Positions 8,277-15,543 of a DNA stretch of 33,934 bases are shown here, piece after piece (position 1 is the first letter of the stretch; every line of letters starts with the position of its first letter). The stretch spans positions 1-33,934 of IMG/VR virus record IMGVR_UViG_3300046011_000595; one strand, 5' to 3'. A program made the translations under genes and the position numbers. This DNA is from a virus. Under the pieces are notes generated by a model, which did no database searches, had not been told where the DNA came from, and saw nothing but the letters and a program-made list of their open reading frames with translations.

Positions 8277-9520
8277 TGCCTATTCTTGGAACTATTGCTT
8301 CGGGTATTTCAGGACATCTTGGGCCAGGTCCTTTCCCTGACGGATATTGGATTTCCAATGTCATACATAATGGCTCAAATATAAGTATGAATCAAACTAC
8401 TAACCTTCAATCAAGCGCAGCGTATGGTGGTGCTTCGGGAGCTGGCGTAGGGAACACTCCTGCGTTTTGGGCGCAAAACTCTGACGGAACCTTCGCTTAT
8501 TTGAGGCGATATACGAACTATAGCAATAATGGCATTGACGGAGTTATGGCTGACTCAAGCGGTAATATCTATGTTGCGCATTTCACTACCTCTGCCGGTG
8601 CAGCGAAAATAGACAGTAACGGAACTGTCGTATGGTCAAAAACCTACGGATTTACTTATGCTGGTATTGACTCTATATCGCCTGACGGCACAAGACTTTT
8701 GATGTATGGATCAAACTACGAACAGGACACACCATTTCTAGTCAATACAAGTGACGGCTCTGTTGTCTGGGGAAGAAACTCTAGTGGGTGGGGCGTTCAA
8801 AATAACACAAGTGCAGATATGAATAGCAACTATATTTATACAACTGGATATCAAAGAAACGGCACTAACTTTGGATTCGTTCGTAAATTAAATTATTCAG
8901 GAAGTGATATATGGGCAAGATATTATTCTAGCGTAGGCGGTAGTGTAGGAACTGCCCTATTTACTGATAGTAACGACAACTCTTATGCTCTTGGATACAC
9001 AGGTAGTTTAAATTATTTTACTAAGTTTGATTCAAGTGGTAATGCTCAATGGACTCGCTCTATTGGAAGTGGTCAGTCATTTCCCACACTTGGTGCTGCT
9101 GATAGTTCGGGGAATATCTATATGCAGTATAGCGATGGAGTAGCAAAAGCATATCTTCTCAAATGGAACTCATCAGGAACTCTGCAATGGCAACGACAGT
9201 TCTATGGTAGTGCTAACTCATCTAACGCTGGAACTGTAAAAATAATTGACAGTAATCATATTTATGTGAATTTCGGCGCAAGTGACGGAACTGCGGTAAA
9301 TGTGTATCAGGCAGTATTACCTACTGACGGGTCGAAGACAGGCACTTATACTGTCGGCGGTAAAACTATTACATACGCCGCAAGTAGTTTGAGTATAGGT
9401 AGCCCATCAAATTCTTGGTCAAGCACAAATGGTTACAACTCTACAACTATAACGGCAAGTAATAACACCGCACCTACAATTGGAACTTTGACTAACTCAA
9501 CAGGTTTGACGAGTATCTAG
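8276..9520 (+). CDS. Beta-propeller-like adhesin / receptor-binding tail protein
   Basis: 414 residues from the ATG at 8276 (TAATG overlap). The protein consists of repeated blades with the pattern DSSGNIY, a short strand, then a hydrophobic strand and W(S/A/T)(K/R) (WSKTYG, WGRNSS, WARYYS, WTRSIG, WQRQFY), the signature of PQQ/SBBP-type beta-propellers. The first residues (ILGTIASGISGHLG) are a tail-tip attachment motif. In this position it is most likely the host-recognition protein. GATC, abundant elsewhere, occurs only once in this gene, which suggests recent acquisition. A catalytic role is not supported. Confidence 0.68.
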   Translation: MPILGTIASGISGHLGPGPFPDGYWISNVIHNGSNISMNQTTNLQSSAAYGGASGAGVGNTPAFWAQNSDGTFAYLRRYTNYSNNGIDGVMADSSGNIYVAHFTTSAGAAKIDSNGTVVWSKTYGFTYAGIDSISPDGTRLLMYGSNYEQDTPFLVNTSDGSVVWGRNSSGWGVQNNTSADMNSNYIYTTGYQRNGTNFGFVRKLNYSGSDIWARYYSSVGGSVGTALFTDSNDNSYALGYTGSLNYFTKFDSSGNAQWTRSIGSGQSFPTLGAADSSGNIYMQYSDGVAKAYLLKWNSSGTLQWQRQFYGSANSSNAGTVKIIDSNHIYVNFGASDGTAVNVYQAVLPTDGSKTGTYTVGGKTITYAASSLSIGSPSNSWSSTNGYNSTTITASNNTAPTIGTLTNSTGLTSI

Positions 9521-9528
9521 GGGGATAC

Positions 9529-9867
9529 ATGTCCATATACATGAATACGAATACAAACGACTATCCTCTATTCGAAGGCGATATACGGCTTCTTTATCCT
9601 GATATGGGTACAGAGTTTGTTTTACCTGTTGGATTTGTTGAAGTGGAAGAGACACCTGTGCCTACCCTAGAAATAGGGCAAACATTTGACGAGTTTCCGC
9701 CTGTGTTTGATAGTGAAAGTAAAAAGTATCAAAGGTCATTCGGTGTTCGCGATATGACCGAAGAAGAAATTACTAAGATAAAAAATTATAGGGAAACTAA
9801 CTATCCCGATTATCCAAGTGGGCAAGAGCCATACGATCACAGCATTCCAACCCCTAGTAATGCGTGA
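9529..9867 (+). CDS. Fibre-associated small protein, possible tail fibre assembly chaperone
   Basis: 112 residues, acidic, starting at ATG 9529 after AGGGGG; a second ATG four codons later is possible. It contains a hydrophobic acidic N-terminal half and YQRSFGVRDMTEEEITKIKNY, which recalls the 'conserved strand, then T-x-EE helix' end of tail fibre assembly proteins. Its place directly after the putative receptor-binding protein supports a chaperone that travels with it. Like that gene it almost lacks GATC (one copy). The function is inferred. Confidence 0.5.
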   Translation: MSIYMNTNTNDYPLFEGDIRLLYPDMGTEFVLPVGFVEVEETPVPTLEIGQTFDEFPPVFDSESKKYQRSFGVRDMTEEEITKIKNYRETNYPDYPSGQEPYDHSIPTPSNA

Positions 9868-9904
9868 CTAGACATTTATGTAAAAACCGATTTAAGGAGA
9901 GCGA

Positions 9905-11002
9905 ATGACTACCACCTATCGGTATCTGTTTGCCGATCTCCTTACTAACGACATTCTTGCCGAGCTGCCGATAACGGGCGTAGCCTTTACTCAGCAGCTC
10001 AATCAGGCTGGAACCTTTACCGGTCATCTTCTAATCTCTGGACTCGATACTGAGAAGTTCAATGTTCTACCGGCTACTATTCCGGGTCGCACCGCGTTAT
10101 ACATAGATCGCAACGGATCCTTGGTGTGGGGCGGGGTGATTTGGGGGCGGGAATACAATAGTGCTGAGCAGATAATTACCTTAACCGGGCGTGAGTTCGA
10201 GTCTTACTTTGAGCGCCGGCGCATAACTACTACTCTTGCCTATACCAATACAGATCAACTTGCGATTGCTCGCGGGTTGATAAACGCTGCGCAAGCTGCT
10301 GGATCCGGAAACATAGGCGTTATAGTCGGAGCTGAGACTTCGGGCATACTGGTAGATCGTGTTTATTATGACTATGAACTAAAGCAGGTCTATGGCGCTA
10401 TTCAAGATCTATCACGGCAAGAAGACGGCTTTGACTTTAATATCAAAGTAGATTACACGCCCGTTACCTTCGTGCCTAGAAAAACGCTGGTGCTGGGATA
10501 CCCGCGAACCGGCGTAGTTTATTCAAGCAGCTCGACTTCCGCACCGGTCTTCGAGTTCCCGGCGGGTAATGTGGTGGAGTATGTCTATCCGGAAGACGGA
10601 GCCATAGCCGCTAATACTATTTATGCTATCGGCGCTGGATCTAACGAAGGTAAGCAGAGTTCTACTGCGCAAAATACTACGCTGCTGGGAGAAGGTTGGC
10701 CCTTACTAGAAGATCAGGCAAACTATTCAGATGTAACGGATCAGACAGTTCTTGACGAATTAGCAATAGGTCAAGCCAACGCAGTAGCCTATCCGCCTAC
10801 TACGATCCGGCTAGTAGTTCCGGCGTTCGAGAACCCGGAGTTCGGAGATTATGCGCTAGGTGATGATTGCCGGCTTCGGATCTTAGATAACCGGTTCCCG
10901 GAAGGGCTGGACTCTATCTATCGAATAGTAGGCTTATCGGTAGAACCGGGAGAAGACGGACCGGAGCGCGTTACGCTTACCTTGACGGAGACTACTAACT
11001 AA
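9905..11002 (+). CDS. Tail hub / baseplate minor tail protein (gp27/Tal-like)
   Basis: 365 residues; the ATG follows AAGGAGAG. It begins with YRYLFADLLTNDILAELPI and VAFTQQLNQAGTFTG, typical of siphoviral hub proteins that adopt the phage Mu gp44/T4 gp27 fold. LVWGGVIWGREYN and ITLTGREFESYFERR are the conserved strand-helix features of the first hub domain. The C-terminus (FGDYALGDDCRLRI...YRIVGLSVEPGEDGPERVTLTL) is the typical closing beta domain. It would cap the tube below the distal tail ring. Confidence 0.8.
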   Translation: MTTTYRYLFADLLTNDILAELPITGVAFTQQLNQAGTFTGHLLISGLDTEKFNVLPATIPGRTALYIDRNGSLVWGGVIWGREYNSAEQIITLTGREFESYFERRRITTTLAYTNTDQLAIARGLINAAQAAGSGNIGVIVGAETSGILVDRVYYDYELKQVYGAIQDLSRQEDGFDFNIKVDYTPVTFVPRKTLVLGYPRTGVVYSSSSTSAPVFEFPAGNVVEYVYPEDGAIAANTIYAIGAGSNEGKQSSTAQNTTLLGEGWPLLEDQANYSDVTDQTVLDELAIGQANAVAYPPTTIRLVVPAFENPEFGDYALGDDCRLRILDNRFPEGLDSIYRIVGLSVEPGEDGPERVTLTLTETTN

Positions 11003-11628
11003 TGGCTTACATAAATCAACCGCCCGATATTCGGCAGCTCTTCGCAGCTCTCGATGACCGGCTGCGCAAACTAGAAACCGCAGTTCGCTTTACGGCTCCG
11101 GGTGTTAATTTCTCTACTTCTACGCCTACGAACCCGCGCACCGGAGATATTTTTTACGATAGTAATGCTAATCTATTGAAGTATTACAACGGATCCGCGT
11201 TTGTGGAAATTGCCGACAATAATGTGAGCACAACAGTTACGCAATACTTGACTACTATTCAAAGCGCCAACAACAACATGGTATTCACCGGAACGCCTTG
11301 CGATATTGAGATCCAACGCATAGGTAAAATGATTACGGCTAATGCTTATGTAACCTTTACCAATGTAAGCAACTTTGGAACCGGGCAGATCTATCTCAAT
11401 ATGCCGGCTGGACTGCCGAACCGAACTCACGACTTAGCGGCAAGCGGGTTCTTAACTGACGGCGGAAATACTTATACTATCTTCGGCACTTTAGCGGCTA
11501 CCGCTAATAAAATGTATCTATGGCACCCAACTTCTAACGGCGGATCTGATACCGTAACCCATAATAAACCGGCAACATTAGACGCTACTAGCGTTATCAA
11601 CATTACCGGCGTAGCCCTACTAGCATAA
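11002..11628 (+). CDS. Minor tail protein
   Basis: 208 residues, TAATG-coupled to the hub. The N-terminal helix (IRQLFAALDDRLRKLETAVRF) is a short trimerisation or anchoring coil, followed by the GDIFYD-x-LKYYNGSAFVEI bead shared with other fibre proteins here, and a C-terminal beta domain of about 120 residues. It is the last tail gene before the lysis cassette. Probably a short tip fibre; the ligand is unknown. Confidence 0.65.
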   Translation: MAYINQPPDIRQLFAALDDRLRKLETAVRFTAPGVNFSTSTPTNPRTGDIFYDSNANLLKYYNGSAFVEIADNNVSTTVTQYLTTIQSANNNMVFTGTPCDIEIQRIGKMITANAYVTFTNVSNFGTGQIYLNMPAGLPNRTHDLAASGFLTDGGNTYTIFGTLAATANKMYLWHPTSNGGSDTVTHNKPATLDATSVINITGVALLA

Positions 11629-11642
11629 GGTAATCTTCTCGC

Positions 11643-11861
11643 ATGGATATTCAACAATGGGCTGCGCTCGCAGTCGCAATAATGACCCTGATAGGCGGCT
11701 TCGCAGCTCTTGTAAGGTGGTTAGTTAAGCATTATCTAGTTGAGTTAAAGCCCAACGGCGGCAGCTCGCTTCGTGATGAGCAAAATAGGCAAGGCGATAC
11801 AATCAAGCGGCTGGAGTCGCGCATAGATGAAATATATCTATTGCTTATTAATCGTTCTTAG
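11643..11861 (+). CDS. Small membrane protein with C-terminal coil (lysis-module accessory)
   Basis: 72 residues. One N-terminal membrane segment (ALAVAIMTLIGGFAALVRWLV), then ELKPNGGSSLRDEQNR and a short coiled coil. Proteins of this shape are common just before endolysins in actinophages and are usually called membrane or holin-like proteins. The end overlaps the lipoprotein gene by 35 bases. A holin role is possible but two better holin candidates follow. Confidence 0.55.
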   Translation: MDIQQWAALAVAIMTLIGGFAALVRWLVKHYLVELKPNGGSSLRDEQNRQGDTIKRLESRIDEIYLLLINRS

Positions 11862-12006
11862 CCTTTCCGGGTGCGGCTATGACGGGTGGGTTCGATATCC
11901 TTGCCAAGATCCGGCAAACTGGGAAGCGCCGGAGTGTAATCCACCGATCTGCGAAGCGACAGGCACCTGCACAAAAGATCTATTACCGGGGGTATTTGAT
12001 GAGTAG
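11827..12006 (+). CDS. Small Cys-rich lipoprotein in the lysis cassette
   Basis: 59 residues, read in a frame different from both neighbours. MKYIYCLLIVLSLSGCGYDG is a complete lipoprotein signal: a positive residue, a hydrophobic core and a lipobox LSGC with the lipidated Cys at residue 16. The mature part is about 44 residues with four Cys (26, 37, 42, 48), many Pro, and a YPCQDPANW motif, suggesting two disulfides outside the cell. From memory, similar CQDP..PPIC..TGTC peptides occur in unrelated environmental phages, but I could not search. It overlaps the upstream gene by 35 bases and the downstream one by 8. A role in lysis or superinfection exclusion is inferred. Confidence 0.75.
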   Translation: MKYIYCLLIVLSLSGCGYDGWVRYPCQDPANWEAPECNPPICEATGTCTKDLLPGVFDE

Positions 12007-12289
12007 AAAGCGACTCAGCAACGAAGAACTACACGCTCGACTCGTAGTAACAATCGGGGTCATGCTTGCCTTTGTCTTTGGCGGATCTATTTTTGCGTTG
12101 CTTTACGCTCTTGTTTTCGTCACTCAACCTATGGCGCAAGCGCCTAATGACGCTGCTTTTATTGACTTGATTTCGACTTTATGCGTATTTTTGACCGGCA
12201 CTCTGTCTGGAATAGTAAGCGCTAATGGGCTAAAATCTAAACCTAAGCCGCCGATAGAGAAGGAGACGGGCAATGACGCTGGCAACTGA
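11999..12289 (+). CDS. Holin-like two-helix membrane protein
   Basis: 96 residues from the ATG at 11999, which overlaps the lipoprotein stop. The open frame extends further upstream, but that part lies inside the lipoprotein gene and reads as basic nonsense. Basic N-terminus (MSRKRLSNEELHARL), a first membrane segment (VVTIGVMLAFVFGGSIFALLYALVF), a short loop and a second (FIDLISTLCVFLTGTLSGIV), then a charged tail. This is the layout of a class II holin, just before the endolysin. Assignment rests on topology and position. Confidence 0.6.
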   Translation: MSRKRLSNEELHARLVVTIGVMLAFVFGGSIFALLYALVFVTQPMAQAPNDAAFIDLISTLCVFLTGTLSGIVSANGLKSKPKPPIEKETGNDAGN

Positions 12290-12743
12290 TGTAGCGCTAT
12301 TAGAAATTGGATATACCGAAGGCGCAAATAATGATACTAAATATGGAAAATGGTATGGATTAAATAATAATCCTTGGTGCGCTATGTTCGTATCTTGGTG
12401 CTTTAATCAGGCTGGACTATCGGAGCATGTAGCAGCAAGCGGCAAAAAAGGTTTTGCGAGCTGCGATGCTGGCATGAAATGGTTTGCGGCTAAAGGTAAG
12501 TTAGTGCCGGTAGGAGATGCTAGACCGGGTGATATTGCTTTCTTCCAATTTGACGATGACGCGCAACCGGATCATGTTGGTATTGTTATTAAGAACAACA
12601 CTAAATTAAAAAGGCTTGTATGCGTAGAAGGTAATACCGCAAGTGGTATTGCTGGATCTCAGTCCAACGGAGACGGCGTATATGAGCGTAAGCGCAGTTA
12701 CTCTCTAATCATGGCGGTAGCCCGCCCTATCAAGGAGAAATAA
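12273..12743 (+). CDS. Endolysin, CHAP domain
   Basis: 156 residues; the ATG follows GAAGGAGA and overlaps the previous gene. It is a single CHAP domain: catalytic Cys36 in NPWCAMFVSW, His101 in QPDHVGIV, and the supporting EGNT at 119-122. GDARPGDIAFF is the conserved strand before the His. CHAP enzymes cut peptidoglycan as amidases or endopeptidases. There is no cell-wall-binding domain and no signal peptide, so export needs a holin. No mycolyl-arabinogalactan esterase (LysB) follows, hinting that the host lacks a mycolic acid outer layer. Confidence 0.85.
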   Translation: MTLATDVALLEIGYTEGANNDTKYGKWYGLNNNPWCAMFVSWCFNQAGLSEHVAASGKKGFASCDAGMKWFAAKGKLVPVGDARPGDIAFFQFDDDAQPDHVGIVIKNNTKLKRLVCVEGNTASGIAGSQSNGDGVYERKRSYSLIMAVARPIKEK

Positions 12744-12988
12744 TGAATAAAAAACAAACCGATCTAATCAAGTCAGCTCTACGCCACTTTGTCTTGGTGG
12801 CTATTGCGGTTTATCAAGTCACCGGTGGAGACGCAAAGGCGTTTGCCTATGGTCTAGCAGCAGCTATTATCGGTCCGGCTATTCGCGGCGTAGATAAGAG
12901 CGATCCGGCTTTCGGCAAAGTAGCGGATTGGGTAACGCTGGAGATAGACAAATTAGCCAAAGCAGACAAAAAGAAAAAGACGAAGTAG
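12743..12988 (+). CDS. Holin (actinophage r1t-like family)
   Basis: 81 residues, TAATG-coupled to the endolysin. A short charged N-terminus, hydrophobic HFVLVAIAVYQVTGG, then AFAYGLAAAIIGPAIRGVD followed by KSDPAFGKVADWV and a Lys-rich tail. The 'xxDPAFGR/K' element after the second membrane segment is typical of holins beside actinophage endolysins. It is followed at once by an intrinsic terminator, closing the structural/lysis transcript. Confidence 0.7.
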   Translation: MNKKQTDLIKSALRHFVLVAIAVYQVTGGDAKAFAYGLAAAIIGPAIRGVDKSDPAFGKVADWVTLEIDKLAKADKKKKTK

Positions 12989-12994
12989 AGTTAG

Positions 12995-13021
12995 ACCCTG
13001 CTACGGCAGGGTTTATCTTTT
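12995..13021 (+). terminator. Intrinsic terminator after the lysis module
   Basis: Perfect stem ACCCTGC (12995-13001) and GCAGGGT (13006-13012) with a TACG tetraloop, followed by TTATCTTTT. It marks the end of the late transcript. Confidence 0.92.
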
Positions 13022-13031
13022 AGGGGGCGGC

Positions 13032-13268
13032 ATGGGTCTATCTGAGTCAATCGCTAAGTTCGATTTTGGGTCAAGTGACGCTTGCCCTTTTCAAACACTA
13101 CTCAATAAATTAAGTAAAGAAGATCAAGCAGTTATTGCCAATGCTTTTGATCGGGGAGTATCCGGCTACGCAGTATGTAAAGCGCTTAGATCCGAAGGGC
13201 ACCGCATAGCCGAAGTCTCTATTTATGACCATAGAAAGAAAATATGCCGATGCTTCAAGAAATCTTGA
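13032..13268 (+). CDS. Small helix-turn-helix protein with C-terminal Cys pair
   Basis: 78 residues. After KLSKEDQAVIANAFDRG comes a helix-turn-helix-like stretch (VSGYAVCKALRSEGHRIAEVSIYDHRK) ending in KICRCFKKS. Actinophages carry many proteins of this shape, with a predicted recognition helix followed by an HRRxxCxC end, usually labelled HTH DNA-binding. Being first after a terminator it may be the first regulator of the next transcript. The ATG follows TTAGGGGG. Confidence 0.55.
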   Translation: MGLSESIAKFDFGSSDACPFQTLLNKLSKEDQAVIANAFDRGVSGYAVCKALRSEGHRIAEVSIYDHRKKICRCFKKS

Positions 13269-13498
13269 ACGATAGAGAAGATCAATACGGCAGCGCGGCA
13301 GTTAATTTTGCTCAGGCTGGTCGCGGCTGGGGTGCTATTTTAGGTATAGACGATATCCCGGCGTATAAAGTTGCGTTAATGCTGGACTTCTTTAAGAGTA
13401 TTCGCTGCGTAGCCAATCCTGCCTACGAAGATAGTTGGTTAGATAAACTGGGCTATACCCGTCATGGCATGGATATAGCGTTATCTGATGAGCCTTGA
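13244..13498 (+). CDS. Conserved phage protein, DUF6378-like
   Basis: 84 residues, overlapping the previous gene by 25 bases; a second ATG at 13250 is an alternative. The pattern ILNDREDQYGSAAVNFAQ, then GRGWGAILG, YKVALMLDFFKSIR, YEDSWLDKLGYTRHG matches the phage family I know as DUF6378 (RxxxYG, W, VALM, K, R, P, DSW-D--GY). The function is unknown; members often sit near nucleotide metabolism genes. The family number is from memory. Confidence 0.6.
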   Translation: MPMLQEILNDREDQYGSAAVNFAQAGRGWGAILGIDDIPAYKVALMLDFFKSIRCVANPAYEDSWLDKLGYTRHGMDIALSDEP

Positions 13499-14522
13499 AA
13501 AACGACTCAACGATATGCCGGAAGGCATTGACTCCGAGAATGTCGCAGAGCTGCGCCAAGCCTTACTACGGCTACAAAAGCAATTAAAGAGATCGAAAGA
13601 GCGCACCGAAGACCTAGTAGAAATAACTCAGCAAGCTGCGTATGACGCGATGCTGACTATGGGTAAGGTCCAACCTGTACCGGAAGTTGTACCGGATAAA
13701 AGAAAAACAAAAGCCGAAGCAGCTTTATGGCACATGACGGATTGGCAGGGAGCCAAGCGCACCGTATCTTACAACTCAGAGATAATGCGCAAAAGAGTTA
13801 TGGAGTTTGCGGCGAAAGCAGTTCGCATTACCGATATTCAGCGAGCAGATCACCCGGTAAAAACCTGCCACATTTTATTCGGTGGAGACATGGTAGAAGG
13901 CTTATTCAATTTCCCTACGCAAGCGTTCGAAGTCGATGCGACATTGTTTGAGCAGTATGTCCAAGTCTCCCGGTTATGCGTAGATGTAGTCCGGTTTGCG
14001 CTCGCCAACTATGAGCAAGTAACAGTAATTCCGGAGTGGGGTAATCATGGGCGTATAGGATCTAAACGCGACAATGTGCCGAGATCCGACAACTTTGACC
14101 GGATGTGCTATGAGTTAGCGCGGCAGCTCTTGGCTGGAGAAAAGCGATTGACTTGGCTGGACTGCCCGGAAGATGTTCAACGCGTAGAAATAGGAGCCTA
14201 CCGAGCGCTGCTTATTCACGGAGACGAAGTAGGTAGAAATGGATTTGCTTCACCGGGCGCAATAGTCCAACACATGAACCGGTGGAGATCCGGTTCATAT
14301 CCTTGGGAGTTCCGGGATGTTTATGTTGGGCATTACCATACTCACGCAGAATGGCCAATGGCTAACGGCTTAGGATCTGTTTATCAAAGTGGATCTACCG
14401 AGTCAGATAATCGCTATGCCGGCGTAATGCTAGCTGCGAGCGCTACCCCGTCTCAACGCTTACACTTTGTAGATCCCATTAAAGGCAGGGTAACGGCGGT
14501 GTATAAAGTATGGTTAGACTAG
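13488..14522 (+). CDS. Calcineurin-like metallophosphoesterase
   Basis: 344 residues. An N-terminal coiled coil (about 15-60) precedes the phosphoesterase domain with the five metal motifs in order: D85-x-Q87 in TDWQG (Gln in place of the usual His), GGD at 132-134, GNHGR at 185-189, H244 in LIHGD, and GHYH at 281-284. Such proteins are common in actinophage early regions and may process nucleotides or DNA ends; the substrate is not known. The start overlaps the previous stop, and the end overlaps the Gp88 gene by 13 bases. Confidence 0.8.
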   Translation: MSLEKRLNDMPEGIDSENVAELRQALLRLQKQLKRSKERTEDLVEITQQAAYDAMLTMGKVQPVPEVVPDKRKTKAEAALWHMTDWQGAKRTVSYNSEIMRKRVMEFAAKAVRITDIQRADHPVKTCHILFGGDMVEGLFNFPTQAFEVDATLFEQYVQVSRLCVDVVRFALANYEQVTVIPEWGNHGRIGSKRDNVPRSDNFDRMCYELARQLLAGEKRLTWLDCPEDVQRVEIGAYRALLIHGDEVGRNGFASPGAIVQHMNRWRSGSYPWEFRDVYVGHYHTHAEWPMANGLGSVYQSGSTESDNRYAGVMLAASATPSQRLHFVDPIKGRVTAVYKVWLD

Positions 14523-15202
14523 ATAGGCTACTTACTCAAAATAGCGAGCTGCGCCCTGACGGGATCTATAATTGGTCTATTCCGGCGCTCGCCGCTAAGT
14601 TATCTAACGGAAAGAACATAAAGACTTGCCCTAACGCTGGAGCGTGCGCCAATGTCTGCTACGCCCGGAACGGCACTTACAATTTCAGTAATGTAAAAGC
14701 GCGGCATACCGCTAACTTAGAGTATGTAATCAATGATCCGCAGGGCTGGTTTGCGCAGATGCTTGAAGAAGTCAATCACCCGCGCATGCGTGGTAAGTAT
14801 GTCCGGATCCACGACTCAGGAGATTTCTTTTCAGAAGATTACTTGCTCCTATGGCTCAAAATAGCGCTCTTGACTCCGGATGTGACTTTCTATTGCTATA
14901 CCAAGGAAGTCTCTATGTTCAAGCGCATAGTCGAATACGACTGCCCGAAGAACTTTCGCTATCTCTATTCGCTAGGCGGCAGAGAAGATAACCTGATAGA
15001 TCTCGAACTGGACCGCCATGCCGATGTGTTTCCTGATGACGCGGCAATACTGGAAGCCGGCTACTCTAATCAAGATGCTTCGGATCTGTTGGCAATAACC
15101 TTGCCTTCCAACAAGATAGGCATACCGCAGAACAACATCCCGCAATTTAGAAAGCGGCTTGCTGGTCGGACTTTCGGAGAAGCGCAGCTGGACCGAAATT
15201 AA
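14510..15202 (+). CDS. Gp88-family protein
   Basis: 230 residues. The N-terminus has the cysteine signature of the Gp88 family, CPNAGACANVCYA (C40, C46, C50), followed by NFSNVKARHTANLEYV, then a strand-rich core with VRIHDSGDFFSEDYL and FYCYTKEV. The family, named after a mycobacteriophage product, is widespread in phages and has no proven role. The Cys cluster resembles metal or iron-sulfur ligands. The gene ends convergently against the only minus-strand gene, with both stops inside one TTAA. Confidence 0.75.
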   Translation: MVRLDRLLTQNSELRPDGIYNWSIPALAAKLSNGKNIKTCPNAGACANVCYARNGTYNFSNVKARHTANLEYVINDPQGWFAQMLEEVNHPRMRGKYVRIHDSGDFFSEDYLLLWLKIALLTPDVTFYCYTKEVSMFKRIVEYDCPKNFRYLYSLGGREDNLIDLELDRHADVFPDDAAILEAGYSNQDASDLLAITLPSNKIGIPQNNIPQFRKRLAGRTFGEAQLDRN

Positions 15203-15408
15203 TCTTCTTCTTCGTCATACTCGAAGTCGGAATCCCGTATGTCTATGTTGGCTTCTTTGGCGGTATGGAGCGCCCCTGCCATGAGCATTACTGCTCGATT
15301 ACACATATCGGTTAATTGATCCGGGTAAGTCGGATCCGCAGAGATCTCTATTTGTAAATTGTAAAGAACAAGAAACACTCTTGCTTGGTGCGATTTAGAG
15401 TCAGCCAT
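15199..15408 (-). CDS. Small acidic protein, the only minus-strand gene
   Basis: 69 residues from the ATG complementary to 15406-15408; on the minus strand AGGAG lies six bases upstream, which favours it over an ATG 11 codons further out. It reads MADSKSHQARVFLVLYNL, a middle helix with Cys and Met residues, and an acidic tail DSDFEYDEEED. I do not recognise it. GATC words are dense in it as in its neighbours, so it does not look foreign. As a lone divergent gene upstream of the recombination operon it could be a regulator or antirestriction-type acidic protein, but that is inference. Confidence 0.6.
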   Translation of the reverse strand: MADSKSHQARVFLVLYNLQIEISADPTYPDQLTDMCNRAVMLMAGALHTAKEANIDIRDSDFEYDEEED

Positions 15409-15543
15409 ATCTACTCCTGTCCGGTTCCTAAAGGTTACCAAAAGTTACTCCGCGACTCGCCAAGCGAAATCCGAGAAAACCGTAATGTATCAGCGACAAT
15501 AGACGCGCTGGGGCAGATCGCCCCTTATAGGAAGGAATAAATT
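15409..15543. promoter_or_regulatory. Divergent intergenic region with repeats and a hairpin
   Basis: 135 bases separate the leftward gene from the rightward recombination operon, so it must hold promoters for both. AAGGTTAC (15431-15438) and AAAGTTAC (15441-15448) form direct repeats one helical turn apart, possible operator sites. A hairpin GGGGC-AGATC-GCCCC (15510-15524) lies just ahead of the AGGAAGGA ribosome binding site of the next gene and could affect its translation. I could not assign convincing -35/-10 boxes. Confidence 0.5.

Noticed and set aside
11879-11998. Upstream extension of the holin-like gene (residues MTGGFDIL...)
   Set aside because: It is the shadow of the lipoprotein gene; the ATG at 11999 begins a normal basic N-terminus followed by membrane segments.
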